Position numbers and translations under genes: made by a program
The notes under the pieces: generated by a model
Told to the model about the DNA's origin: nothing
The model's database searches: none
Seen by the model: only the letters and a program-made list of their open reading frames with translations
Part shown: in pieces, positions 8,552-17,081 of the stretch
How the letters are laid out: each line of letters begins with the position of its first letter
Numbering within the stretch: the first letter of the stretch is position 1
Assembly (NCBI RefSeq): GCF_963663645.1
Contig: NZ_OY760503.1
Coordinates: forward strand, 1,431,501-1,495,500
Source of the DNA: an uncultured Trichococcus sp.
GTDB taxonomy: Bacteria; Bacillota; Bacilli; Lactobacillales; Aerococcaceae
Direction: 5' to 3'
Length of the DNA: 64,000 bases

Positions 8552-9423
8552 TGAAATTAGTAGAGAAGAACAATAGCCGGATCAATAATCGGCTGATGCT
8601 GAATAACCTATTCAAGGGACTTTTTTTTCTGGCGACCTTTTTTGGTATCGTTACATTGGCTATCCTGGTCATGCGGATCGTCTCGCAAGGAGCCGGTTAT
8701 CTTGATTGGGATTTCTTGACCAATTTTGCTTCGAGAAGACCGGAAGACGCCGGCATCAAGGCTGCCATCTATGGGACCATGTGGATCATGGCGATCATCG
8801 CTCCGTTATCGCTGCTTTTGGGTGTCGGAACGGCGATTTATCTTGAGGAGTATGCTCCTGACAACAAATTTACGCACTTCATCGAGTTGAACATTTCGAA
8901 TCTTTCTGGCGTCCCATCGATCGTCTTTGGGCTCTTGGGACTGACTGTCTTCGTCCGTTTATTGGAAATGGGCCGGAGTGTCCTGGCGGGAGGGTTTACC
9001 ATGAGTTTGATGATTTTGCCTGTAATCGTCGTTTCCAGTCAAGAGGCCATTCGTGCTATCCCAAAGGAACAATACGAAGCGTCTTATGCGATGGGCGCCA
9101 CGAAATGGCAGACAATCCGGACGGTCGTTCTGCCGGCTGCAGTGCCCGGCATCCTTACTGGATCGATATTGTCCCTTTCAAGGGCGGTTGGGGAAACTGC
9201 ACCGCTGTTGATGATCGGAGCGATGACCTTTATCGCTTATGTTCCGGAAAGCGTCTGGTCCGGATTCACGGCAATGCCAATCCAAATCTTCAACTGGGCC
9301 GGACGTCCCCAGGAAGAATTCCAGGCAGTTGCTGCAGCAGGCAGTATTGTCCTGATGCTTATGTTGGTCATCATGAACTCGTTGGCGATCTATATCCGCA
9401 ATAAGTTCTCGAAGCGTTATTAA
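8551..9423 (+). CDS. pstA: Phosphate ABC transporter permease PstA (first system)
   Basis: Second membrane subunit of the phosphate channel, 290 residues with six membrane segments. The ATPase-contact loop IRAIPKEQYEASYAMGATKW (about 168-187) and VGETAPLLMIGA are PstA-typical. It begins at the ATG overlapping the pstC stop and is followed 17 bases later by pstB. Confidence 0.95.
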   Translation: MKLVEKNNSRINNRLMLNNLFKGLFFLATFFGIVTLAILVMRIVSQGAGYLDWDFLTNFASRRPEDAGIKAAIYGTMWIMAIIAPLSLLLGVGTAIYLEEYAPDNKFTHFIELNISNLSGVPSIVFGLLGLTVFVRLLEMGRSVLAGGFTMSLMILPVIVVSSQEAIRAIPKEQYEASYAMGATKWQTIRTVVLPAAVPGILTGSILSLSRAVGETAPLLMIGAMTFIAYVPESVWSGFTAMPIQIFNWAGRPQEEFQAVAAAGSIVLMLMLVIMNSLAIYIRNKFSKRY

Positions 9424-9440
9424 ATTAGGAGGTTACTCAT

Positions 9441-10223
9441 TTGAATCCAGAAGTGAGCTTACAAAATAAAAAAATGATTTACAGTGTGAAGGATTTCAAT
9501 CTATGGTACGGAAATACACACGCCCTAAAGAACATCCAACTTGAAATTCCTACGAAGGAAATCACGGCAATCATCGGACCATCAGGGTGCGGTAAGTCAA
9601 CGTTCATCAAAACTTTGAACCGGATGGTCGAGTTGGTTCCGAGCGTAAAAATGACGGGATCGATCAATTACAACGGACAGAATATTTTTGATCCGAAATA
9701 CAAAGTTGAACAGCTGCGAACCGATGTGGGGATGGTCTTCCAAAAACCGAATCCTTTCCCAAAATCGATCTATGAAAATATCGCTTACGGACCTAAAATC
9801 CATGGGATAAAAGACAAAACCGTATTGGACGAAATTGTTGAAAAAAGCTTGAAGGGCGCAGCACTTTGGGATGAAGTAAAAGACCGTCTGAAAGAAAATG
9901 CCTTCGGGTTATCCGGTGGACAACAACAACGCTTGTGCATCGCCAGAAGTCTTGCGGTTGAACCGGAAGTGCTCTTGATGGATGAACCGACTTCGGCATT
10001 GGACCCTATTTCGACATCCAAAGTGGAAGAACTTGTCCAAACTTTGAAAAAAGATTACAGCATCATCATCGTTACCCATAATATGCAACAGGCAGCCAGA
10101 ATTTCGGACCAAACGGCCTTCTTTTTAAATGGAGAAGTGGTAGAATATGATAAGACGGAAATCATTTACTCCAATCCGAATGACAAACGCACAGATGATT
10201 ATATATCTGGCAAATTCGGTTAA
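9441..10223 (+). CDS. pstB: Phosphate ABC transporter ATP-binding protein PstB (first system)
   Basis: Cytoplasmic ATPase powering phosphate import; 260 residues with Walker [11 protein letters not shown]-loop VFQKPNPF, signature [15 protein letters not shown], Walker [13 protein letters not shown] and H-loop VTHNMQQA. The start is a TTG at 9441, 7 bases after AGGAGGT (9427-9433); the next ATG (9474) has no ribosome site. The ending DDYISGKFG is characteristic of PstB. Confidence 0.95.
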   Translation: MNPEVSLQNKKMIYSVKDFNLWYGNTHALKNIQLEIPTKEITAIIGPSGCGKSTFIKTLNRMVELVPSVKMTGSINYNGQNIFDPKYKVEQLRTDVGMVFQKPNPFPKSIYENIAYGPKIHGIKDKTVLDEIVEKSLKGAALWDEVKDRLKENAFGLSGGQQQRLCIARSLAVEPEVLLMDEPTSALDPISTSKVEELVQTLKKDYSIIIVTHNMQQAARISDQTAFFLNGEVVEYDKTEIIYSNPNDKRTDDYISGKFG

Positions 10224-10289
10224 GACTGGGCTATAATGGGATAAAGGATGCACTGTGATGCATAATGACATGTAACAGGGGGCGAAAAG

Positions 10290-10964
10290 ATGAGAAAAAT
10301 TTTTGAAGAAGAATTGCAGGATTTGCACGTACTTTTCTCTGAAATGGGAAAAATGGTGAATGAAGCAATCTACATATCTGTTAAAGGTTTTGTGAATCAT
10401 GATAAAGAACTTGCTGCAGAAGTGATTGCGCATGATGTAATCATCAACCAAAGAGAAGCGGAAATCGAGAAAAGATGCTTTGAATTGATTGCGTTGCATC
10501 AACCGGTCACCGGCAACCTCCGCAGAATCGTTACCATCATGAAGGCATGCGCGGATTTGGAGCGTATGGCAGACCACGCCGTCAGTATTGCGAAGTCGAC
10601 CATCCGTGTTAAGGGGAACAAGCGCAATTCCGATATCGAAGCAGCGATAGCTGGGCAATCGGAAAAAGTGAAAGTCATGGTGGAGGAAGTCCTTACCGCC
10701 TACATCAAAACGGACATCGAAAAAGCCAAAGAAGTTGCCCTGAGCGATAAATTGGTCGATAAGGATGCCGAATTTATCTATGAACGTGCCATCGAAGAGA
10801 TGAAGCTAGATCCTGAACTCGTTCTGGGAGCGACCGACTACATCATGGTCGCCGGCTATCTCGAGCGGATCGGTGATTACGTGACAAATATTTGTGAGTG
10901 GATCATTTATTTGGGCACAGGGAAAATCATCGAATTGAACACAAACAACAAATTCGAAGACTGA
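10290..10964 (+). CDS. phoU: Phosphate transport system regulator PhoU (first copy)
   Basis: PhoU links Pst transporter activity to the PhoR kinase and dampens the response when phosphate is plentiful. The 224-residue, all-helical protein has two PhoU repeats (about 10-100 and 115-210) with the typical E(R/K)-x-x-D-H metal-site motifs LERMADHAVSIAKS and LERIGDYVTNICEW. It closes the first pst operon, 66 bases after pstB, with GGGGGCG as ribosome site. A second paralogue lies at 15.8 kb. Confidence 0.93.
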   Translation: MRKIFEEELQDLHVLFSEMGKMVNEAIYISVKGFVNHDKELAAEVIAHDVIINQREAEIEKRCFELIALHQPVTGNLRRIVTIMKACADLERMADHAVSIAKSTIRVKGNKRNSDIEAAIAGQSEKVKVMVEEVLTAYIKTDIEKAKEVALSDKLVDKDAEFIYERAIEEMKLDPELVLGATDYIMVAGYLERIGDYVTNICEWIIYLGTGKIIELNTNNKFED

Positions 10965-10991
10965 CAGACTTATGTATGTAGGATGAGAAAA

Positions 10992-11051
10992 AATAAAGCC
11001 AGGAAGGCCTTGCGATCGGATCCGATCGCAAAGCACCTTCCCGGCTTTTTT
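10992..11051 (+). terminator. Terminator after phoU1
   Basis: An outer stem AAGCCAGGAAGG/CCTTCCCGGCTT encloses an inner perfect palindrome TGCGATCGGATCCGATCGCA and ends in TTTTTT. It closes the first pst operon. Confidence 0.82.
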
Positions 11052-11242
11052 GTACTTTTCAGTAACAACAGCCAAAAGCGGATGATTGAAAACACTCATG
11101 AAAATGTAATATATATTTCTGCACTATATGTAAGACAAGCGTTCCGCCAATTTGTTATAATATGGATAATCATAGCGTAAATTTACAGAAAAATAACGTA
11201 AAATCAACGTTACAATGTTCCATCAGTAAAATATATGGTGGA

Positions 11243-11281
11243 TTTACATAAAATTTACAAAAGAGATACGAAACATTTACA
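11243..11281 (+). promoter_or_regulatory. Pho box upstream of pstS2
   Basis: TTTACA at 11243, 11254 and 11276, with a degenerate GATACG at 11265: four sites in exact 11-bp register. One more TTTACA lies at 11182. The array sits about 60 bases before pstS2 and matches the PhoP operator layout. The rest of the 378-bp gap is AT-rich, with a TATAAT at 11156-11161 that lacks a good -35. Confidence 0.82.
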
Positions 11282-11342
11282 ATCATTCGTTACGATGGAT
11301 AAGTATGTGTTCAAGGTAAATACATGGGAGGTAAACAAAACA

Positions 11343-12203
11343 ATGAAACTAAGATATGTTTCAGCCATAGTCAGTCTCGCCGCTGTTTTTGCGCTATCTG
11401 CCTGCGGACCTGTAGTCGATGAGGAATCGATCACAGCAGTCGGATCTTCGGCGCTGCAACCGTTAGTCGAGGCTGCAGGGGAACAATTCAGTGCGGAAAA
11501 TGTCGGGAAATTCATCAATGTCCAAGGCGGCGGTACCGGAACAGGTTTGAGCCAGATTGCCGCGGGTGCGGTCGACATCGGCAATTCGGATATTTTTGCC
11601 GAAGAGCGGGAAGGGATCGATGCCAGCAAACTGGTGGACCATCGTGTAGCCATCGTCGGGATTACGCCTATCGTGACGCCGGGCGTCGGTGTAAGCGACC
11701 TTTCCATGGAAGAGTTGCGCGGCATCTTTACCGGCAAATACAGTAATTGGTCCGAATTGGGCGGCAAGGATCTGCCGATCGTCGTATTGAACCGTGCGAA
11801 GGGCAGCGGAACCCGGGCAACCTTCGATAAATGGGTTCTGGCCGGAGAAGAAAGCATCATCACCCAAGAGCAGGAATCCAACGGAACCGTCCGTCAGATC
11901 GTTGCTTCAACACCGGGAACCATCAGCTATGTATCGTTTTCTTACATCAATGAAGATGTCGAGGCGCTTTCCATCGATGGCGTGAAGCCGACTCCGGAAA
12001 ACGTTGCGACGAATGCATGGGTCATCTGGGCCTATGAACATATGTACACGAATGGCGAACCGACGGGATTGACGAAAGAATTCCTGGATTATATGCTGTC
12101 GGAAGATGTGCAAGGCAATCTGATCGAAGCGCTGGGATACATTCCTTCCACAGATATGAAGGTCGATAGGGACCTGGAAGGAAACGTGACACCGATCGAG
12201 TAG
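11343..12203 (+). CDS. pstS: Phosphate ABC transporter substrate-binding lipoprotein PstS (second system)
   Basis: Second phosphate-binding lipoprotein, 286 residues. The signal peptide ends LSAC (C21 lipidated). Ligand loops VGSSALQPLVEAAG, GGGTGTGLSQIAAG and KGSGTRATFDKW are visible. It is clearly diverged from the first PstS (different loop sequences, shorter), so it is not a recent copy. The start is the ATG at 11343 after GGGAGG; the frame stays open upstream to 11235, but that stretch contains the Pho box. It heads pstS-C-A-B-B-phoU. Confidence 0.94.
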   Translation: MKLRYVSAIVSLAAVFALSACGPVVDEESITAVGSSALQPLVEAAGEQFSAENVGKFINVQGGGTGTGLSQIAAGAVDIGNSDIFAEEREGIDASKLVDHRVAIVGITPIVTPGVGVSDLSMEELRGIFTGKYSNWSELGGKDLPIVVLNRAKGSGTRATFDKWVLAGEESIITQEQESNGTVRQIVASTPGTISYVSFSYINEDVEALSIDGVKPTPENVATNAWVIWAYEHMYTNGEPTGLTKEFLDYMLSEDVQGNLIEALGYIPSTDMKVDRDLEGNVTPIE

Positions 12204-12297
12204 CAGACAAATGAAAGATTATTGTGATGAATGGCGACCGCCTTTTCGGAGGCCGGCGTCTTTCGTTGCGGCTCAAAGTTTAAGAGGAGGGTTTCTC

Positions 12298-13221
12298 TTG
12301 GAAATGACACCAGGAAACTTAATGAAAAAATCAAGTAAACGCAGATTGGAATCATTTGGACGCACCATCAGTCTGATCAGCACGACAGTCATCGTCTTCA
12401 TCGTGCTGTCCATACTATATTTTGTCACCAGCAAAGGGATTTCCACCTTTGTTACGGATGGCGTATCACTAGGGGATTTTTTGACGAAGAGCATCTGGAA
12501 CCCCGGTACCGTAGCGGATGACGGCACACCATTGGTCGGCGCCTTGCCGATGATTGCAGGCTCATTTTTGGTCACTTTGATTTCCGCAGCCTTGGCGACT
12601 CCGTTTGCCGTGGCGGCAGCCTTGTTCATGACGGAAATTTCACCGAAGTCCGGGAAAAAAATCCTGCAGCCGGTCATCGAACTGCTTGTCGGCATCCCAT
12701 CTGTCGTATACGGATTCATCGGCTTGACTGTCGTCGTGCCGGTTGTCCGTTCCCTGTTCGGCGGTACCGGCTTCGGTATTCTTTCTTCCACCTTGGTCCT
12801 GTTCGTCATGATTTTGCCGACCGTGACCAGCATGTCGGTGGATGCTTTGAACGCTGTTCCACGTCATTACCGTGAAGCTTCACTCGCTATGGGCGGGACG
12901 CGCTGGCAGACCATCTATAAAGTGGTTTTGCGGGCAGCGACCCCGGGACTGCTGACGGCAGTCGTCTTCGGGATGGCGCGTGCATTCGGGGAAGCCTTGG
13001 CGGTTCAGATGGTCATCGGAAATGCGACTTTGATGCCGAACAGTCTGGTAACGCCGGCTTCGACATTGACAAGTATTTTGACGATGAGCATGGGGAACAC
13101 CGTGATGGGAACCTTGGAAAACAATGTCCTCTGGTCATTGGCGACCATCCTCCTATTGATGGCGCTATTCTTCAATATTTTGACACGTTACATCGGTAAG
13201 AAAGGAGCCGTTAAAAAATGA
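12298..13221 (+). CDS. pstC: Phosphate ABC transporter permease PstC (second system)
   Basis: Membrane subunit of the second phosphate channel, about 307 residues with six membrane segments and the permease motif LNAVPRHYREASLAMGGTRW. The start was set at TTG 12298, 7 bases after AGGAGG (12285-12290); ATG 12304 is 13 bases from it and is the alternative. The frame is open upstream to 12211, but that part (WRPPFRRPAS...) is not permease-like. It overlaps pstA by 4 bases. Confidence 0.92.
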   Translation: MEMTPGNLMKKSSKRRLESFGRTISLISTTVIVFIVLSILYFVTSKGISTFVTDGVSLGDFLTKSIWNPGTVADDGTPLVGALPMIAGSFLVTLISAALATPFAVAAALFMTEISPKSGKKILQPVIELLVGIPSVVYGFIGLTVVVPVVRSLFGGTGFGILSSTLVLFVMILPTVTSMSVDALNAVPRHYREASLAMGGTRWQTIYKVVLRAATPGLLTAVVFGMARAFGEALAVQMVIGNATLMPNSLVTPASTLTSILTMSMGNTVMGTLENNVLWSLATILLLMALFFNILTRYIGKKGAVKK

Positions 13222-14108
13222 ACATGAATCCCAAAAAAGTAGACAAATTTATGGTCGGCCTGATCTATTTGTTTTCCGGAACGATCATCCTTATTTTGGC
13301 AAGTCTGCTGCTCTTTATCTTATGGCGCGGACTGCCCCAGTTTTCATGGGAATTTTTGACGGCACCGGCAAAATCCTTCCAGGTTGGCGGCGGAATCGGA
13401 GTGCAGTTGTTCAACTCCTTCTACCTGTTGGTCCTGACGTTGCTGATCAGCACGCCGCTTGCGCTGGGTGCGGCGATTTACCTTTCGGAATATGCACCTC
13501 AAAATTGGTTTACCGACATCATCCGTACTGCTATCGAAGTTTTGAGTTCTTTGCCATCCGTTGTGGTCGGTCTCTTCGGATTCCTGATCTTCGTCATCCA
13601 GTATGGTTTTGGCTTCTCGATCCTTTCGGGAGCCTTGTCTCTGACCATCTTCAATCTGCCGCTTTTGACGCGCACAATCGAAGATTCCTTGCGGGCGATC
13701 CCGTCTTCCCAGCGTGAAGCAGGATTGGCGTTGGGGCTTTCCCGCTGGGAGACAGTGACGTTGATCATTCTGCCGGCTGCCTTGCCGGGTATTCTGACCG
13801 GGATGATTTTGGCTGCGGGCCGTATTTTTGGTGAAGCTGCCGCATTGATCTATACAGCCGGGCAGAGCGCGCCGGCTTTGGATTTCACAAACTGGAATCC
13901 GCAATCCATCACAAGTCCTTTAAATATTTTCCGACCTGCCGAAACATTGGCTGTGCACATCTGGAAGATCAACAGTGAAGGCGTGAAACCGGATGGAGCG
14001 GAAGTGTCCGCTGGTGCCTCAGCAGTACTGGTGTTGGCTGTCCTCTTCTTCAATCTGGCTGCAAGAAGTTTGGGCAGAAGATTGCAGAAAAAGGCTACTT
14101 CAGCATAG
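13218..14108 (+). CDS. pstA: Phosphate ABC transporter permease PstA (second system)
   Basis: Second membrane subunit, 296 residues with six membrane segments; the coupling loop is LRAIPSSQREAGLALGLSRW and is followed by the conserved FGEAAALIYTAG. The ATG overlaps the pstC stop (ATGA). Two ATPase genes follow. Confidence 0.94.
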   Translation: MNMNPKKVDKFMVGLIYLFSGTIILILASLLLFILWRGLPQFSWEFLTAPAKSFQVGGGIGVQLFNSFYLLVLTLLISTPLALGAAIYLSEYAPQNWFTDIIRTAIEVLSSLPSVVVGLFGFLIFVIQYGFGFSILSGALSLTIFNLPLLTRTIEDSLRAIPSSQREAGLALGLSRWETVTLIILPAALPGILTGMILAAGRIFGEAAALIYTAGQSAPALDFTNWNPQSITSPLNIFRPAETLAVHIWKINSEGVKPDGAEVSAGASAVLVLAVLFFNLAARSLGRRLQKKATSA

Positions 14109-14141
14109 AACCGTAAAATTGACTTGAAGGAGGGACCCTTG

Positions 14142-14948
14142 ATGGGAAATGAAAAGACACTGGAAACGAATATCATCCAAATGCGTCCAGAGGCTGAAGT
14201 TGCCCTGAAGACAAATGATCTGCATGTTCATTATGGCGATTTTGAAGCAATCAAAGGCGTAACCATGGAATTTGAAAAGAATAAAATCACCTCGCTGATC
14301 GGACCAAGCGGGTGCGGGAAATCCACTTATCTTCGTTCCCTGAACCGGATGAACGACACTGTTCCCGGAGCAAAGGTGACGGGGGAAATCATTTACCAAG
14401 GCATCGATGTGAATGTACCCGAAATCGATGTGTTCGAGATGCGAAAAAATATCGGCATGGTATTCCAAAGACCGAATCCTTTCAGCAAATCGATTTATGA
14501 GAACATCGCTTTTGCGCTGAAAAGGCATGGCCTGAAGGACAAAGCGACATTGGACGAAATCGTCGAAACCAGCCTGAAACAAGCTGCCCTTTGGGACCAA
14601 GTGAAGGATCAGCTGAACAAGAGCGCTTTGGCGCTTTCCGGTGGTCAACAGCAACGCCTCTGCATCGCAAGGGCGATCGCATTGAAGCCGGATATCCTGC
14701 TTCTGGATGAACCGGCCAGCGCGTTGGATCCAATCTCGACTTCCCAAGTCGAAGAAACACTGCTGGAGTTGAAGGAAAAGTATACGATCATCATTGTTAC
14801 ACACAATATGCAACAAGCATCGCGGATCAGTGACTATACGGCGTTCTTCTATTTGGGCAATGTCATTGAATATGATGAGACCAGAAAAATCTTTACCCGT
14901 CCGAAGATCCAACAGACGGAAGATTATGTTTCTGGGCATTTCGGCTAG
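14142..14948 (+). CDS. pstB: Phosphate ABC transporter ATP-binding protein PstB (second system, copy 1)
   Basis: ATPase of 268 residues with Walker [18 protein letters not shown], signature [15 protein letters not shown], Walker [13 protein letters not shown] and VTHNMQQA; it ends DYVSGHFG as PstB does. The start is ATG 14142, 8 bases after AAGGAGG (14127-14133). A TTG 18 bases upstream lies over the ribosome site. Compared with its neighbour it has an extra N-terminal stretch of about 20 residues and Ala in the D-loop (EPASALD). The two ATPases may form homodimers or a heterodimer; the sequence cannot decide. Confidence 0.94.
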   Translation: MGNEKTLETNIIQMRPEAEVALKTNDLHVHYGDFEAIKGVTMEFEKNKITSLIGPSGCGKSTYLRSLNRMNDTVPGAKVTGEIIYQGIDVNVPEIDVFEMRKNIGMVFQRPNPFSKSIYENIAFALKRHGLKDKATLDEIVETSLKQAALWDQVKDQLNKSALALSGGQQQRLCIARAIALKPDILLLDEPASALDPISTSQVEETLLELKEKYTIIIVTHNMQQASRISDYTAFFYLGNVIEYDETRKIFTRPKIQQTEDYVSGHFG

Positions 14949-14960
14949 GAGGAAAGCAAC

Positions 14961-15725
14961 GTGAACAGCACAAAACCCATTATTGAAACGCGTGATGTAC
15001 ATTTATACTACGGAAAGAACGAAGCGTTGAAGGGCATTTCGCTTGATTTCCATAAAAAGGAAATAACGGCTTTGATCGGTCCGAGCGGATGCGGGAAATC
15101 CACCTACTTAAGGACCCTGAATCGCATGAACGACTTGATTCCGGATGTGACGATCACCGGGAAAATCAATTTCAATGGCCAGGATATCTACAGCCCGCAG
15201 ATGGATACCGTAGAGTTGAGGAAAAAGGTCGGCATGGTTTTCCAACAGCCGAATCCTTTCCCTTTTTCGGTATTCGACAACGTGGCGTATGGTTTGCGCA
15301 TCGCCGGAATGAAGGATAAGGAAAAAATCGCCCGGATCGTGGAAGAGAGCCTGAAGAAAGCAGCCGTATGGGATGATGTCAAAGATAAATTGGGTCAGAG
15401 CGCCTTATCTTTATCGGGTGGCCAACAGCAGCGTGTCTGCATCGCCCGGGTCTTGGCGATCGAACCGGAAGTCATTTTGTTGGATGAGCCGACGAGCGCG
15501 TTGGATCCGATTTCCAGTGCTCAGATCGAACGGATGCTCATGGAATTGAAAGACGAGTACACGATGATCATTGTTACGCATAATATGCAACAAGCATCGC
15601 GGATTTCTGACAATACTGCCTTTTTCTTGAACGGGGAATTGATCGAGTTCGGCGAAACCAGCCAAATATTCACCAATCCAAAAGAAAAACAAACGGAAGA
15701 TTATATCTCTGGACGTTTTGGCTGA
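14961..15725 (+). CDS. pstB: Phosphate ABC transporter ATP-binding protein PstB (second system, copy 2)
   Basis: ATPase of 254 residues with the full motif set: [52 protein letters not shown] and ending DYISGRFG. It starts at GTG 14961; the AGGAGG (14947-14952) overlaps the stop of the preceding pstB. Paired pstB1-pstB2 genes are known in Bacillus and Streptococcus pst operons, so this arrangement is ordinary for the family. Confidence 0.94.
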   Translation: MNSTKPIIETRDVHLYYGKNEALKGISLDFHKKEITALIGPSGCGKSTYLRTLNRMNDLIPDVTITGKINFNGQDIYSPQMDTVELRKKVGMVFQQPNPFPFSVFDNVAYGLRIAGMKDKEKIARIVEESLKKAAVWDDVKDKLGQSALSLSGGQQQRVCIARVLAIEPEVILLDEPTSALDPISSAQIERMLMELKDEYTMIIVTHNMQQASRISDNTAFFLNGELIEFGETSQIFTNPKEKQTEDYISGRFG

Positions 15726-15768
15726 TCCGCAGCATAATGAAAAATATTTACAAAGGGGTTGGTTTGTG

Positions 15769-16437
15769 ATGAGACGAGTATTTGAAGAGGAATTAAAGAG
15801 TTTGCACGCTCACTTTTTGAAGATGGGTGTGTTGGTCAATGAAGCGATCCAGAAATCAGTGGATGCTTTTGTCACGCATGACAAAGAATTAGCGCAGCAA
15901 GTCATAGATGAAGATGCAGCCATCAATAAGCTCGAGAACGATCTGGAAATCGAATGCTTCGAGCTGATTGCTCTGCAGCAGCCTGTGACAACGGACTTGC
16001 GCAAAATCGTCACTGTGATGAAAGCAAGCGCGGATTTGGAACGGATCGGCGATCATGCAGTCAGTATCGCAAAATCGACGATTAAAGTGAAGGGCAAAAA
16101 GCATGATGCCGATATCGAAACGGCCATCGCGGAGACAGCTTTGAAGGTCATGGCGATGGTCAAGGAAGTTCTGGATGCCTATGTCGTCCTCGATGTCGAA
16201 CGCGCGCGGGAAATTGCGGCGCGGGATACGGAAATCGATGCTGCTGCCAAAAACATCTATGAAAACTGCATCGAACAAATGAAGCAAGATCCAGAGATCG
16301 TTTTGGGCGGAACAAACTATATGCGTATTTCTACTTATTTGGAAAGAATAGGCGATTATGTAACGAATATTTCCGAATGGATCATTTACCTGGATTCCGG
16401 TAAAGTCGTGGAATTGAATGTCCATCATAAAATTTAA
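15769..16437 (+). CDS. phoU: Phosphate transport system regulator PhoU (second copy)
   Basis: Helical PhoU of 222 residues with both metal-site motifs LERIGDHAVSIAKS and LERIGDYVTNISEW. It aligns from its first residue with PhoU1 (MRRVFEEELKSLH against MRKIFEEELQDLH), which fixes the start at ATG 15769. The frame is open upstream into pstB. The two PhoU proteins may differ in which Pst system or kinase they serve; this is inference from Streptococcus, which also has two. Confidence 0.93.
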   Translation: MRRVFEEELKSLHAHFLKMGVLVNEAIQKSVDAFVTHDKELAQQVIDEDAAINKLENDLEIECFELIALQQPVTTDLRKIVTVMKASADLERIGDHAVSIAKSTIKVKGKKHDADIETAIAETALKVMAMVKEVLDAYVVLDVERAREIAARDTEIDAAAKNIYENCIEQMKQDPEIVLGGTNYMRISTYLERIGDYVTNISEWIIYLDSGKVVELNVHHKI

Positions 16438-16444
16438 TGAGAGC

Positions 16445-16483
16445 AACGTTGCGATGCCCAAAAGGTGCCGCAACGTTTTTTTT
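16445..16483 (+). terminator. Terminator after phoU2
   Basis: AACGTTGCG (16445-16453) pairs with CGCAACGTT (16469-16477) followed by six more T's. Confidence 0.9.
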
Positions 16484-16582
16484 GTTTCTTTGCATCATTT
16501 CAGTGCCAAAGTCAAGACAAGTTCCTCTGCAGTTGCTTGCCTTTGACAGTAAGGGCAATAGCTTTCATAGAACGGATGAATT

Positions 16583-16591
16583 TGCTAAAAT
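16583..16591 (+). promoter_or_regulatory. Extended -10 promoter of the ArsR-family gene
   Basis: TGCTAAAAT, about 35 bases before the start codon; a TTGACA at 16543-16548 is too far to pair with it but could pair with CATAGA (16566-16571). No clear metal-regulator palindrome was seen here. Confidence 0.4.
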
Positions 16592-16625
16592 AAGGATTGA
16601 AGTAAGGAACAGGAGATTAATTGAG

Positions 16626-16976
16626 ATGATGCCAGACTTGAATACAGAAACGATACAAGCAGTTACGAAAATATTCAAATTGATCGGCGATCCGACCCGT
16701 TTTTTGATTCTCCATGTATTGGAAAACCGGGAACTGAACGTAAATGCCATCGCAGAGGAACTGGAATTGGAGCAATCCGCGGTGTCGCATCAGCTGAAGA
16801 AGCTGCGCGAGGCGAAGTTGGTGAAGAGCAGAAGGAACGGAAAAAATATCCTGTACAGTCAAGCCGACCAGCATGTCTACGCGATTCTGCATTTGGCTGT
16901 TGAACATGCGGAACATGGCAGGGTAGAGGAGCATACTGAGGCTGAGGCACGCTCCGCCGACAAGAAACAGCCTTGA
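16626..16976 (+). CDS. ArsR/SmtB-family metal-sensing repressor, CzrA-like
   Basis: Winged-helix dimeric repressor of 116 residues that should release DNA on binding metal. DNA-recognition region: LELEQSAVSHQLKKLREAKL (about 46-65). The C-terminal helix has D81, H83, H94 and H97 (DQHVYAILHLAVEHAEH), the exact spacing of the alpha-5 zinc/cobalt site of CzrA and SmtB (D84, H86, H97, H100 in Staphylococcus CzrA). The N-terminal arsenic-type CVC motif is absent. The tail is His/Glu-rich. The start was set at ATG 16626 after AGGAG; upstream in-frame sequence reaches into the preceding terminator. No efflux gene is adjacent, so its target is unknown; uvrA downstream has its own promoter. Confidence 0.85.
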   Translation: MMPDLNTETIQAVTKIFKLIGDPTRFLILHVLENRELNVNAIAEELELEQSAVSHQLKKLREAKLVKSRRNGKNILYSQADQHVYAILHLAVEHAEHGRVEEHTEAEARSADKKQP

Positions 16977-17014
16977 ACATCGGTGCGAACTAGCGTTCTT
17001 TTTGGATCTGGGTA

Positions 17015-17023
17015 TGGTATACT
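17015..17023 (+). promoter_or_regulatory. Extended -10 promoter of uvrA
   Basis: TGGTATACT about 60 bases before the uvrA start; there is no consensus -35. Confidence 0.5.
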
Positions 17024-17081
17024 ACAGACAAATAGGAAGCAGACGAAAACCAAAGAATAAGTCAAAGAAGGATCTGAAATT

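Noticed and set aside
11235-11342. Longer N-terminus for the second PstS
   Set aside because: The in-frame extension lies over the Pho box and would hide the lipoprotein signal; ATG 11343 has a proper ribosome site.
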